From Trichoplax sp. H2 (Eukaryota > Placozoa > Uniplacotomia > Trichoplacea): a DNA stretch of 64,000 nt. The stretch spans positions 496,001-560,000 of the forward strand of contig NOWV01000029.1 in assembly GCA_003344405.1 (NCBI GenBank). The letters are read 5' to 3'. Below the pieces are notes generated by a model. The model had not been told where the DNA came from. It was given only the letters and a program-made list of their open reading frames with translations, and ran no database searches. The translations under genes were made by a program, and so were the position numbers. This document shows, one piece after another, positions 48,601 through 61,854 of this stretch (position 1 is the first letter of the stretch; every line of letters starts with the position of its first letter).

Positions 48601-51600
48601 GTTGCTAATAAAGTAGTGGTTTTATGGAAAATAATTATTTGATTTACATATATTTACTTTATAAATCTGTAGTATATAAGACTCTTTTGAATAATCATTA
48701 CTCACAAGTTGTATAATGCATCAAAACTTCGGCTGCAAAGTGATGAGATACCGCCGTAAATATAGCGGACTTGACCTAGATATGGATAAATTGATCTAAA
48801 TTACTCAAGAGTACACCAACTTAAATACAGCTCTTAGCTTTAGGGTAACAATTAACCTCGCTCATTGATCGCCATGATTCAGGTATATACTTTGTACTTG
48901 CATCATTTTGCATGAATTCAAATAACTCTTGATAGCATTTACCAACCTGACACAGCAATTTTGTCATGAGAAAGATTTTTTAGTAATACATATATTTTTA
49001 TACAATATTTTCTTCGATATCACTACTCAAAAGTCTGACTTACAATAGCAGATTCTCTGCAAAGAATAACTTTAGTTCTAATATCGATACTGTCCATCGT
49101 GACAGCAATTTTACCGTAATAACATTCTTGAACTTGAGCCTGTTGAGAATTTGCAATTAATAACTTACTTATTTGGAGGAAATTGTCCTGTTGATAGTTA
49201 TCAAAAATCTCTTACATTACCTTTAAAATCTTGATATAGATTCGCAACATTTTTTCGCTTAAATCAAACGATGCTGCATTTTTAAAGTTTTCCAATAGCA
49301 TATTGAAGGCGCCTAATTGAGTAATCATATTAATCATCCAAATTACTTTATCGTTGTTCAGTTAACAACCAAAAGTATGTTAAATAGAATTTAAGTGTAA
49401 AGTTATACTGTCGGTTAGATTTGACTCGTGGATTCATGATTGCTACTACTTTTAAAATATTTTGACAAATTAATTGTATAAGGAAATATTGATATCCATT
49501 GAGAGTAAGCTAACCTGCTGCACGTTGATAGTATTGAATTGCTGCGTAAATTCCATTAACAGTAACAAAGTTCTAGAAAGAAATCATCGAAAGACGAATC
49601 GTAAAACTTTGAGATTAAGTAAATGAGAAGTTGGTTAATTTTATTCTTAACATTATATTTTTATGAGCACTTATAATGCCTCAAAAATGTACCTGCTTCG
49701 AAGCTAACTGAGTAAGTAGTGCCCCAATGTTATACAAAATTGATGCCTGTCAAAGATAAGGAGAGAATCATGATAATTACATAAAACTATGTATACCTGT
49801 TAGTGAAATTCAGATAGAAATTAGCGCTATTTAAGTACTTCACTGTCAAGTAGTACTAAATAGATATCTTATACAAGTATTGGGTGACGTAAAAGCTGGT
49901 GTAAAAAATATTTACTTTTTCAAAACTTATTGATTTTTGAATTATTGGCTCGCCATTTAAACAGTCAAACCTGTAGCAAAAAATACGGTAATTTAATATT
50001 GAACTACTGAATAATATAAAGATAAAACACTCCTTATTCTATAAAAATGACAACTCTTAACGGCAAGGTCAATAACACTATACTTTTTACCAGTAAAATT
50101 GGATATTGAAAATTTTTCTCATACGAAAAAATCGTTTGCTAATAAAATATAATTGATTGAAGTATTCAATTAAATTTTTTAGGCCTGCTTCTGATCGTGT
50201 CGCTGACAAAGCGTTCTAACATATGAAAGAATATAGTTTAGTAACGAATTCGTGCCTTGTATTTGAATTATTATGACATTTAAAAATACTATTACAGATC
50301 ATCGTTCCCTTAGGTTTATTTTAGCTTTATACTTGTAACTAATATTTATCAGTTTTATTTCATATAAACAAAATCATTTAGTAGTTGTCTACCTCACGTA
50401 ATTTCGTAAAAGTTTCAATAGCATCTTCGTATAGATCAGGGTCTTCATGATAATGATCTCTAATTATATCCTTAGCGGGAAGAAATTAAAGTTAATTTAC
50501 ATTAGGTACAGATAGTAACAGCATCGAGAAACTACAATAAACATATTTTAGCAGATAAATCGCTTGATAGAATTTAACATTCTTTCATCAATTTTTGATC
50601 TATATAAAATCTTCGTTATATAACTGTGCTACTGCTAAAAACATTAACGAAGGTAGTTAACATTAAATTTTTCTATTTTAATATGATCATAATTATTCTA
50701 TATTTTATAAGATTAGCACCAGTTTAAGTTTTGAATGTAAAAATCGTAACTAAAACAACATGATCATTCTGTGCGATATACTGCTGTCTTAATTGAAATG
50801 TTCGGCAATAGTTCGATTTTAGGTATCATAATCGACTTTTAATTTTAAATTTGTAAAGTATTTATTTAAATGTTTTTATAACATGATACCTTGAAGGCGA
50901 ACATAAATTTTATTGGTTTACCAACTTTAAGTCCAAAGGTAATCATAGGCACCGATCGATGAATGTTGCTAAATGCAATCATGAAAACTTTAAGATTAGG
51001 CTACACAATTGTACCTATTTTGAGTTAATTAATTGTGCTAACATAAATTCCGAAAATTATGGCATAATAAATAAAATAGAAACCAGTTAGAAGTATCTTG
51101 ATTAAGTTATTAAGCGACGCTGTAAGTGAAACATTACTACTGTAAAAGAATTACCTTTCATTTTGGAAACATATCAAATTGCTATTTAGTGAGCCTAGGT
51201 CGTTATGAAGTTTGTTTAATTTTTTAATGTAGTATTTCAGTTGATGTTGGGTTGTATTCTTAATATACTTGTCTTTGGTAGCACTGAAAAGTGAAAAAAA
51301 TATCATTAAGTATTTATAATTCTGTCGTAATTTAAATACATCAATAAGCTATTAGCAAAAATAATCTAAATGCTAGATTGTAGCGATGTTAACTTCCTAA
51401 AATTCTTCTACAGCTGTACTTATAGGAGAAAATAACCCGATAAATGATATCGTACTGTTACAGTATTTCAAAGTCTACGTTACGTTAAATTTTAAATCGC
51501 TATAGGCTTTCTCGATTTCATGTACTTACTGTACTAGTATATATTTTGTAGATGGTATTACTATAAATCGCGCAAATTATGAAATGTTCTAACTTTACGT

Positions 51601-54307
51601 ACACACTTTATATTATTTTATATAGTTGAATAAATTTTACATTAATATATAGAATATATATTGAAAGTATAAAACAAGGACATAAAATACAGTATCTGTT
51701 ATAAATGTTAGGGTTAGCAACATGAGCGACATAATAATTGATGCTGCATCTTATGAAGTAATTCCTGCAGCTAAAACTTAAGATTAATACATTCATGGAA
51801 TAGATTCAACAGTTGTATCAATGAATATGACGAGTTAATAGTATTAAAGATTGATTGATGGCAGAAGAATGAGACGTTTTCTTAAATATTTTAACGTAGA
51901 AATTGCAACGATCTTACAATTTTTCGTAGATTATAAGTTACTGTGGATTAATGTACATATGTAGTTTTTGAATTTTTTAGGTATGGAGCGATTGTACGCA
52001 TACTGTATAGTGTATACGAGTTTAAATTGTTAAGACGTCATAGTCATAGTTGCATAGGTGTGCAGCTAGTTATAAATAATTAAGAGAATATAATTATAGA
52101 GTCCTATTGGAGTTTAAGCAAATATGCTATCGCTACGGATAGAAATTTGTTCCTATTCTGTTAAAGTATCAAATCACATAGTAGGATTGACTGTCCTTAT
52201 TATTTTGTAACGAAATCAACTAGTTTATATGTGTATTGATATTGTGCATTAATGAAAATTATTCATTGTATCATGGCTTGTCTTTCATGAAATGTTTAAC
52301 TAATTAATTGTGGGGATAAAATGGAAAGTAGTGAACTGTTAATAGCGGATTGTATTTTCTATCTAAAAATCTTTTATGATAATTAAATGGTTGCAGAATA
52401 AACGGTTTTATCGTCTCGATGTCCAAATTATTGAAATCGATTGAAATTTACAATGGTAGGCTTGTCAATAAGTGAAAAAATCGAGTTATGGGAATTATTC
52501 GTGTTATGATTGAAATGAATCATACCTTGCAAAGGGGATAAAGTAGAAAAAATAAAGTAAATGTAGCAGCAATAAATTGAATAAGATTAATATATTCTCG
52601 TGATGAAAGGTGGCGTATCGCTATAAAATTGATCCTGATTAAAATGATATTGGTGCGTGGTATTATTCCTATTTGTATCCTGCCGAAGTGATCAATTTAC
52701 CCATAAAAGATTAAAAAAAGGAAAATAATCAAAAAATTTCATAAAGACTATGAAATTAGTTAAAAGATACGGTACAGTAGTAGTTAATTAATCTGATGTG
52801 CTAATTGGAAATTCGACTATTTTGTATATTTTAAAATAAAGGAACCTCTACCTACAGCACTCAACTATAGCGTTCCATCAAGGAAAATTTCATGTATTAG
52901 TTTATAAATTGGATTGTCTTAATTTAAAAGTATCTTTTATCTATAGGGTTCTGTCAATTAAATTTTGAAGCTCTAGTTAATAAATAATCCAATTATTTAA
53001 TTATTAGAATGTCTTTACGGGTGACGTTCTATTAGTTAACTAGACCTGATATGGTAGTTGATGAATCTGATTATTTAAATTTATTAAAATGAAACGTACC
53101 ATTAGCGGTAGCGTTACATCAAGCGAATCATTTTACTAGCTAAGATGAAAATACTGCAGTAAAATATTATAAACCAGGATACCGGGCTTCTACTAAAGTG
53201 CGTAAATTAAAATTTAAGTATAAGTATCTAGAAATACTATAAAGCTACAATTAGAATAGTTGCTTACATGATACTATAATAGAATGACGTAGCATGTTCT
53301 AAGTCCACTTAATACTTTTATGAGATTCGAAAATTGAGATGTTTCTTTCTTATGGCCTTAAGTCTTCGATCGATAACAGTAAGCTACTGAAAGTTGTTTA
53401 GATCGTCTATTGCTAACTGTTTACATAAAATAATTTTAAAATAAATAATTAGAGCGACGCTGTATTTCAACTGCATTGTGAATATTTACAGTATGTCAAT
53501 GTGGTCCTTTACCGTTAAATAAGAAAGATTCGAAAAAAAAGATGACAAATTAATCATGTTACCTAGACAGTAGAATTAACTCGGTAATGAACATGAATTT
53601 CAGTTAAAGCGCATAGTTCGGCAGTAGATCAATGGTTGTTTACATCATACCAGCACCGTAGATTTATTAAATTGGTATTCAGATTAAAAATATAAAAAAA
53701 GCTGTATTCATGATATGGAAAAGTCGATAGTTAAAAAAGGGGAAATTTCTCAACTTAAAAATAAAGCTGTAGGCACAGTAATATCATTTTAGTAGTGTAC
53801 CCCGTACGGGAGATTCATTAAAATATTCCAGACCGTATTCAAATAAATAAATGGTTATAAAGGATGTTGTAATTGTAATTTGAAAATCAGGTGATGAGCT
53901 TAAAATAAGTTTATACTGGTTTAACGCAGAGTCTAGTACAATAGTAAAAGACTTTAGACAAAATGGATGACTATCTGCTTCTTATGAATGGAACGGCACA
54001 CAATCACAGTAAGTTTCAATTGATGTAATGATGGGATCAATATTAACACTAACTGTTCAGTAATTCGATTTTACCTTATTAAATTTTCTGCTCCTCCGCG
54101 TAATAGCATTGTACGAGCAATTTGGTTATGCAGGTTTATTCTTTTGATAAATAATCGTTCGGCATTAATTCGCATAGGGGTGTTAACATTACCATCTTCT
54201 TTCTCCCCTTGATGATTTTTACCATTGGATGAATTAACCATATGTTTACTATTACGATAGCTGTCTTTGGCATTGCTATCTTTTGAACTACTGCCAATTA
54301 GACTCAT
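45652..54307 (-). CDS. RHPN2: Rhophilin (HR1-BRO1-PDZ) with long acidic C-terminal tail, 19 exons
   Basis: Exons: 54307-54075, 51283-51155, 50968-50890, 50470-50393, 50215-50091, 49970-49916, 49746-49693, 49572-49515, 49312-49221, 49139-49044, 48946-48857, 48775-48706, 48604-48494, 48414-48317, 48080-47981, 47751-47669, 47560-47417, 47157-46626, 46496-45652. All join in phase to 1,023 residues. HR1 (about 45-135: LHNQIARTMLLRGGAENLI) binds Rho-GTP in the family. BRO1 (about 150-480) shows DIIRDHYHEDPDLYEDAIETF, GLKNLIEYFNQLYFI, FDCLNGEP, ASILYNIGALLTQLA, AAIQYYQRAAGAFN and AQVQECYYGKI. LGPLSVF (~518) precedes a PDZ domain with carboxylate loop GFEL and VDDYIISLN. The last ~400 residues are Asp/Glu/Asn/Thr-rich and probably disordered; human RHPN2 (686) has no such tail. 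Start: first ATG of the HR1 exon; upstream frame codons lack ATG. Junctions at 48080-47669 are in the least conserved linker and are the least certain. A single gene here could equal the RHPN1/RHPN2 ancestor. Confidence 0.94.
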
Positions 54308-56424
54308 TTTGGCTTGTATTTTCTTACTGTTGATTACCAATGTAAATACTTTGGTAATAGTTAATGTTAGAGCAAAGAGTTTATCCAATTACTCATTCAC
54401 TTTCCAAATAGTAACGATATTGCCAATCATACGACAATTCGTGTATGAATATGGTGGAATTTTTGCAAGTTTTATCCAAGAAGTTGGAATTAATGCTCCT
54501 CCGTCTTGTGTTGAAGTTTAAATCCAGGATCTTTCAACGATTATGATTACAAAGAATATTCAATTAATGGAGTTGTTTGATCTAGGAGTATGGACTAACC
54601 ACTGTTTGTAAAAACTTTATAAGATTTCTTTTTGGGCTCAGATATTCCACTAAATTATACTGGTACACATAAGTGTAGCTGTTTTACCTTGTTGTCTGTT
54701 TCCTTGTAATATTTTGTATTCGTCTCACGAACTGAAATATAGAAAAAGTTATGATTATTTATTTTGATTGTCTAGAGATGATGAAGATGCAGTCATTTTC
54801 AATATTATAAGGTTAAGGATATTAAAAAAACTCGCTACTATAGAATTGCTATGATTGGAACAAAGCACCTAAGTGAGGGCTAGGGTAAATCAACTACTTC
54901 CGAATTGAAGGATTAGCTATTGGTCTGAGCATATTCAATACAAATAAAATTTATCAATACCTCTTTTTACCGTTAATAATTTTTAATTGGGTTAATTAGT
55001 TATGCAGTATTTTGTAGCGATGAACATACTGTGTTCTCGATCGACAGTTTAATAATGACGATAGTGATAGCAAGAAGTTGATGGTTAATCGTTTTAAGTG
55101 AAAAAATAACAACTTTGATTCTGCTTTCTACTTTAAAGTCTAGAATTACAAATAGAATTTTGCCTTTTCTCATCACATGATCCTATGCTGATAATACGTT
55201 GAAATTTATATCTCTAAGTACATTAGTCATGATCTAGGGAGCTGACCTGAAAATAAAAGATATCAAATAGGCGCAAAATAGCAACTAACTTGTATTAATC
55301 TTGATCGGTGTTGAGTAATAGCGACAGTCTGGGCATTAAAATTTTGAGGAAAAGTCAAGTTGTATGACGTGTGTCTTGATACAACATTCCTTTATTACAT
55401 TGCTATATACTAAAATGGCGCATAATATAATATGGTACAATGTGATTTTTTCTGTCATAGGCGTGTTTAATTAATTATCGCGTCGCAATCCATGCTGTGG
55501 CTAGAGTCAGAACTGGCACGATATGGCCATTGGTAGAGAAAAATGGCGAACCGTGTTGTTCTCCATGGCTCTATTAGGTATAGATCATCGTTATTGAAGT
55601 GTTAACTGGTAAATTTGGTTGTATACAAAGCCTGTACTCTGACTATAATATTACAGTGTACATTTTGGGGAGGGCTACAAAAAAGCTAAAGGATAATACG
55701 CGGGGATAATAAGGTAAATAAATAAGAATAAAAAAATGATCAAAATGAACAGCCAGTCATGAGGGCTGAAAAGAAGGCAAGTTAAGCGATTACTGTCCCA
55801 ATTTAAAGTGTTGATAAATAATATGGAATTATTGTAGTATGTTTTAAATCAATGTATAGGGTCTAATCTATGTACTGGAATATAGAAACCAAGCGTTGAA
55901 TCGACAGTATGACTAGCTAAATTGTTGAAAAATCAAAACTGATCTATACTGTATGTCATAGCTGCCGTATAAATGGGATACTACAGTTAGTGGCCAGGGT
56001 GAAAATAATCTGTTCTATCCAAGCCATCATTGAATCTCCGCTTGTATCGTTAGCGCTAGGCGTAATGTGATCGATTAATAAACACACGTTATGATTGGCG
56101 TGTATGTCGGTGATCGATCGAAATCGATTATCGTAGTCATCGTTTACGATAGCTTTGTCCTATCTATTTCTACGGTAACCTGTAACTATAAATTGGATCG
56201 TATTGCAATTCAATCTATAGCCATGTATATCTAGTTCCGATAAGCTATTCAATATTATTTATCATCAGCGGTTACAATAACAACGATCAAGATAACATTG
56301 ATTTAGTTAGTATAGTATAACCAATCGATCCAACCGCACGCTGCATGGAAAGGTTTCCCCCCTAATAAAAGAATATCAACCCGGAGTATGCAAACGATCG
56401 ATCAAGTTGATTTTCCTTTTTTTT

Positions 56425-56741
56425 GGGGGGGGGGGGAGGTTAGAATATTATTGTTGCGTTGATTGAACTAGGCGTAAGTATCCTTGAAGCCGTTAAAATT
56501 AATCATTGGACTATAGTCACGTCGTCATCACTTACCGTTATGATTTGGAAATGAATTTCAACCCGCTTGCAGTTGAACGAATGATAATATCAGGTTGGCC
56601 AGGGTGATCGTATTAAGCTCTGGAAATTTAGTAATAATGTCGAAAGAATCAATCGGAGATGGAGAACGTTAACATAATATTGAATCGGAAAACGTTGACC
56701 ATGTTTGTCTATTGGTACATAAGGGGGGGCTGGGGGGGGGG
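56425..56741. repeat. Two long G runs on the plus strand
   Basis: Twelve consecutive G at 56425-56436, directly after an 8-T-rich run, and G7-CT-G10 at 56723-56741. Such runs are rare in this AT-rich window and could form G-quadruplexes, or mark length-variable sites. Confidence 0.8.
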
Positions 56742-58310
56742 TTACAATAATGTCATTCCAGCCACCCGTGAGGATTTGCGTTAAAGTGTACTCGATCCAG
56801 CGGGTTTAGCGCTGGATACGTCCAAGGTAAATAGTCACTTGGGGGTGCTACTGTACTCTGCTAGTGTATCGGATAGTACTGCACGCGTTGCGTGCGTGCG
56901 GGCATGCGGTGGTCAAACCTGTGTTAACACGTAGGAATGGACGCCCATCAGGCAGCGCAGTATTGCACTAATTTTCTCTCTACTCTACGTGTCCATGATC
57001 AGGCAGTATGCAATGGCGTCCAGACCACTGTCTCTTTTTCGACCTGTCTGTACACTAGACTAGTAGACATGGACAACATGGAAACAATTTTCCTTTTGTC
57101 ATCATCATTGTGTAATAGCTGGTCAGCGATGATGTAACTCGCTATGGGCTGGTCTGCCACGCCTTGCTGCATGCATATTTAAAGTCATATTCACTTTGTT
57201 AAACAACGTTACTTGTTTACGCTGCTTGGTTAATTAATTAAGCCCCTGTGTAGTTTTGTCAATGGATAAGCCCACCATATTGGAGGTAGACGTATACCAC
57301 GTATTAATTACTGTAGCATGATTGTCTTACTTATCCACTAGGATAACTAGACATCAAGTAGAATGCGCATGATGCCACTCCAGTTTTCCATGGAGATTAG
57401 TTTACTTAATATTGTTCGTTAATAAACCGTACGCTATTATCTTGCAACAATACTTTATTGACAATATGGATAGCTTGTGACTGTCGTACAGTATTACCAC
57501 CTTCTACAACGATTGAATAGACACTACAGTAATATCACTTTTTTGCTACTACCTTGTCATCATTAAAATCCAATAGGACGCTAATTATTGGATATACGTC
57601 GTATACTGCAATCTTTTTATGTTTCTTCGTTTAGGATAGTATTTTATTTTTGCTACATGAACTACTGTCGACTGTTATTTATCTTCGTTTCATCGTTGAA
57701 TTGAATCCTGGGATAATTTTCTTCAAAAAGAGTCCTATTGATGCGCAATGCCAGTAGGCTATCATGAGCTCTTTGAATTTGGCTGCAGTACCGTAAGAAA
57801 AATGATGTCTATTCTGATGATAGACTATTAATACTATTGTTGTCATTTACGCGTAGAATCATTTTTTTCACTTGACATCCCATAATATTATGCATACGTA
57901 ATACTCTACAAACGGCACAAATCTTTGAGGAAACCAGTGATGTAAAGCCAATCAAAATAAGGAGAAATAATCCTTAAAAACAAACAATAATTATAATTCA
58001 ATAAATAACTAGTGTTGCCGCGTCTCGTATATTGGAATTGCATCGTGCAAATGGCTGATGATTCGCCGGTCAAATGCAGTCCTATGCTGTCCTATGGACG
58101 ACTAAAATTTCTAGTAGTCCATGATTGTACACTATACCGTTGATCAATCGATTTATAGACTATGTATAACATAGGAGACTGGGATTTCAAGATCATTTCT
58201 GATTTTATTTTTGGCGTCGTTTGTAGAGGCAGAGCTTAGCTGCAACTTTATTATGGTGATGATGTACATCATACAATAGTGTACAGTAGACTGTACAGTG
58301 CAGTAGTGTA

Positions 58311-58661
58311 TTTTAGAGACACAGGCTGGATCCTATTGTTCCGCTGCACTTGTTAAAACATTTTGATGTAGAAAATAAAATTGGATATGTGTGTACTGTA
58401 TTTAAGAGACACAGGCTGGATCCTATTGTTCCGCTGCACTTGTTAAAACATTTTGATGTGGAAAAATAAAATTGGATTTGTGTGTACTGTATTTTAGAGA
58501 CACAGGCTGGATCCTATTGTTCCGCTGCACTTGTTAAAACGTTTTGATGTGGAAAATAAAATTGGATATGTGTGTACTGTATTTTAGAGACACAGGCTGG
58601 ATCCTATTGTTCCGCTGCACTTATTAAAACATTTTGATGTGGAAAAATAAAATTGGATTTG
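58311..58661. repeat. Four-copy tandem repeat, ~90-bp unit with ABAB order
   Basis: Units begin at 58311, 58401, 58492 and 58582 with TTTTAGAGACACAGGCTGGA (copy 2 has a T-to-A change) and are almost identical. Copies 1 and 3 end in gaaaataaaattggatatg, copies 2 and 4 in gaaaaataaaattggatttg. So a ~181-bp dimer was duplicated after two 90-bp copies had diverged. No stop-free frame runs through it. Confidence 0.93.
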
Positions 58662-58779
58662 TGACTTTAGGGTATTTGGAAAGCACTCAGGCTGTCTTGA
58701 AGTTGTTCAAGCCAGCCTGGAAGGATGACATAGTGGTCTAAAAAATTTTGGATCTCTATGCTGATGATGATGTGGGCTG

Positions 58780-59055
58780 ATGAAATACTGGACAGTACAC
58801 TACAGTACCGTACTGTAAGGGAGCAATGCCACGTCATACTGCACAAAAGCTCAAAACTACAGTGAATTAGCATATGTACTGTACCAGGCCTTATACTGTA
58901 CTGTACTGTACAGGCTTTTGACTAAAAAGTTGTCCCATTGAAGGTGGAAATCGGACGAAATTACAGTACACTGTACTGTAAGAAAACGATCGTCTCAGTA
59001 CTGTACAGTATAGCACTGTACAGTGTACAGTACATCCAGTACAGTGCACAGTACC
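58780..59055. repeat. TACTGTACAGTA palindrome cluster upstream of ABHD4/5
   Basis: Blocks such as TACTGTACTGTACTGTACAG (58893-58912), ACAGTACACTGTACTGTA (58963-58980) and GTACTGTACAGTA...GTACAGTGTACAGTAC (about 58998-59034) repeat the self-complementary word found elsewhere in the window. Confidence 0.8.
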
Positions 59056-59400
59056 GATGAATGGCGAAAACAAAAGAAATTCACTTCGTCATCGTACTGT
59101 AGCAACTGGCCGTACCAATATTGCTAGACTGCGGTAACGACGACATTGATCGTGAACTAGATTTGGGTCAAAGTGCTTGAAATTCTGCCGCCTGATCATT
59201 GCTGTAGGAAATGATTTATTAAGCTTTCTAATGCTACGTCGAGTCTTAACTACCAATCTACAAATGTCTTCAGAAAGGTAAAAGTTCATTTTGATAGATA
59301 GCAATCATAATCATTTCATCATAGCACTGGACCGTGATGATGCTATGACAAAACATGGCCGTAGTAATGACTTGCCAAATGTTGATGACTGTTGTTGATC

Positions 59401-61854
59401 ATGAACGCTGACTATTTGAACTTTTTCTGTAGTACTCAGTCCAATGGATGGTTTGGCAATTGGTTGAGATGGTGCCCGACCAGTGCTGCTATGCTTGAAT
59501 ATGCTGAAAATAAGATTTTAAGAAGTGCGTAAGCGCAATTTCCAACTTATTCTACGCCTACACCAAGGATAATAATCCATTCAACAACAGTCATATCCAA
59601 TCATTAAAATGCCTCATTTCAATCAACATAAAATTTGAACCATTATCCAAGTAGTACCGATGTTGTTGTTCACCAATAACACGCATCATTTCTTAATCAA
59701 TGTTCATAATATTATAGTACGCTTGGTACTAGCAATACGAGTACACTTCTCGACCGTTAAAATACTACTGGACGACGATCGCAGGACAGTATACAGTTAT
59801 TCCAATGCAACGATGATCTAAAACTAATCATTATTTCTCCGTTGTTCCTTGTTTCAAAATTCATCTACACCGAAAACTTTGTTGTCAGTTCTGATCGTAT
59901 CATACAGTCATACTGCACAACGGATTTTCGATGGATTGCTTTATGCAAGGGCTTCATACAGACGAGTATACTTTGAACCAGCCAGACCTATTACAGTAGC
60001 AATATTTTTTCCTTTACCATGATGATAACTTCGAAAGGGGTTACGATTTAGCACTACTCTAGACTTCACATTACTGTAGTAATCATCATTGTTGGTTCAA
60101 AAGGGAGTTCAACTTGTACATTTATTCATTAATTATAGGGCATACTTTCCATTCTTTTATTTTACAATCTCTTGACATTGGAAATACCCTCTTAACTGTT
60201 TTAAGCATTCACTATTGTGCAAATGGAAGAAATTTGAGAAAGTAAAGTCGTCGTAGTTTTCGATCAAAGCATAAAATTCTTGTTCTTCTACAATCTCCTT
60301 TTCTCCTACATGATATCTTAACTTTCTTACTAGCATTCAATATTGAACAAATTAAAGAAATAGTAATGATAAAGTCTGTTATTGTTGCTTGCATACACCC
60401 ATTTAGACCTAATGAAGAGAGTTATTCTGCATGAATCACTCCGTGTTTTAATAGCTGATTTAATATAAACCAGTAATGATAATATTGACTAAGGCATCTT
60501 ATAACGATTTTATCTACTTGATGTAGAATTGGATAATTATTTCGATAGCTAAAGATTACAATAGACTACTTACAGTATTTTGCTAGTCATTTTAGACGAT
60601 TGCACGTACAGTATCGTAAATAAATCATGTATACTAAACAACACTGACAGATTAACTGTAGATCAAACTACTGTAGTTATCGCCAACGTTGCCATTTCAG
60701 CAATATTAACTCAATGTGCCCACTCTTTTACTCATTTTCATTGAAAATACAGATGTCAAAGCGAAATGTGAAAGAAGACTTGTGGTAATCGGTAACGATG
60801 AATGCCTATTAACCTTAAAAGTAGTGCAAAAGAGTAAAGATAAGAACAAAACGCCATTACTTATGCTACATGGATTTGGTGGCGGTGTTGGCCTATGGGC
60901 TCAAAATATCGACTACTTATCACAGAATCGTACATTGTATGCAATTGATTTACTTGGATTTGGTCGTAGTTCTAGGCCAAAATTCGATAACGATCCCACA
61001 TTAGTTGAGAAAAGGTTTATCGAATCGATTGAATCTTGGCGATCTCAAGTGGGAATCGACAAGTTTATCTTGCTAGGCCATAGCTTAGGTGGATTTCTAT
61101 CGGCTTCTTATGCAATAAGTTACCCACAACATGTAAAGCATTTAATTTTGGTCGATCCATGGGGCTTTCCTGAAAAGCCTGCAGAATCGGAATATCAAAG
61201 ACGTATACCAAGATGGATTAAGTTTGTTTCCATGTTGATGGATCCGTATAACCCGTTAGCCCTAGTACGTCTCTCTGGCCCCTGGGGTACGTAAAAATAC
61301 TAGAAATATGCTAGTTATGATTTTATGTTGATATTGAATACGATATATTTGATATTTCTATTTTAGGACCTCAGCTTGTAAAAAGATTTAGGCCTGATTT
61401 TCAGCGAAAATTTAGTAACATATTTGGTGGGGAAGATGATACTGTCCTAGATTACATTTATCACTGTAATGCACAAGAACCAAGGTAAGATGAATTGATT
61501 TTGCTATTTATGATATATAACAAACATGACAGTACGATCAATGGATCTACTCGTTAACTTTTATCTTTGAATATTAGTGGTGAATCCGCTTTTAAGTCGA
61601 TGACTGCAGCCTTTGGTTGGTCTAAAGATCCGATGATTAAGAGAGTGGATCAGATAAGAGATGACGTTCCAATTACTATGATGTATGGCGCTCGTTCATG
61701 GATTGATTATGAAACTGGTTATGTAGTTCAGAAAATAAGATCAAAATCTTTTGTCGATGTAGCCCTTATACCTGGTGCAGGTCATCACGTCTACGCCGAT
61801 AGGCCTGATCTTTTTAATGAAGCTGTCTTTCAATGCTGTAATTCGGCCGATTAA
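59401..61854 (+). CDS. ABHD4/ABHD5-family alpha/beta hydrolase, 4 exons
   Basis: Exons 59401-59524, 60753-61286, 61367-61484 and 61578-61854 join in phase 1, 1 and 2, giving 350 residues (human ABHD5 349, ABHD4 342). Exon 1 carries the family N-terminal motif ([21 protein letters not shown], compare human ABHD4 SWLPTWRPTSMSQL). Then come [16 protein letters not shown] (oxyanion HG), [11 protein letters not shown], the nucleophile elbow GHSLGG with Ser at residue 152, [27 protein letters not shown] and the family H-x4-D signature HHVYAD. ABHD5 (CGI-58) has Asn in place of the nucleophile and only co-activates ATGL; the Ser here points to an active ABHD4-type N-acyl-phospholipid lipase, while the gene may represent the undivided ancestor of both. 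The donor after exon 1 (A|GTGCGT) is weak; a nearby GTAAGC would break the frame. Confidence 0.95.

Larger units (their letters stand above)
54308..59400. other. Divergent spacer between rhophilin and ABHD4/5
   Basis: About 5 kb. It includes two poly-G tracts (56425-56436 and 56723-56741), a less AT-rich stretch at about 55480-57150, a four-copy tandem repeat at 58311-58661 and dense TACTGTACAGTA palindromes at 58780-59055. The open frames at 56937-57137, 58667-58873 and 59089-59304 are not supported as genes; the last lies ~100 bp upstream of ABHD4/5 on the opposite strand and might be promoter-associated. Confidence 0.5.

Noticed and set aside
56937-57137. 66-codon plus-strand frame in a less AT-rich island
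   Set aside because: No homology or splice context; length is expected where stop codons are rarer.
59089-59304. 71-codon minus-strand frame just upstream of ABHD4/5
   Set aside because: Unrecognised, overlaps repeat-flanking DNA, and has no supporting splice sites or homology.
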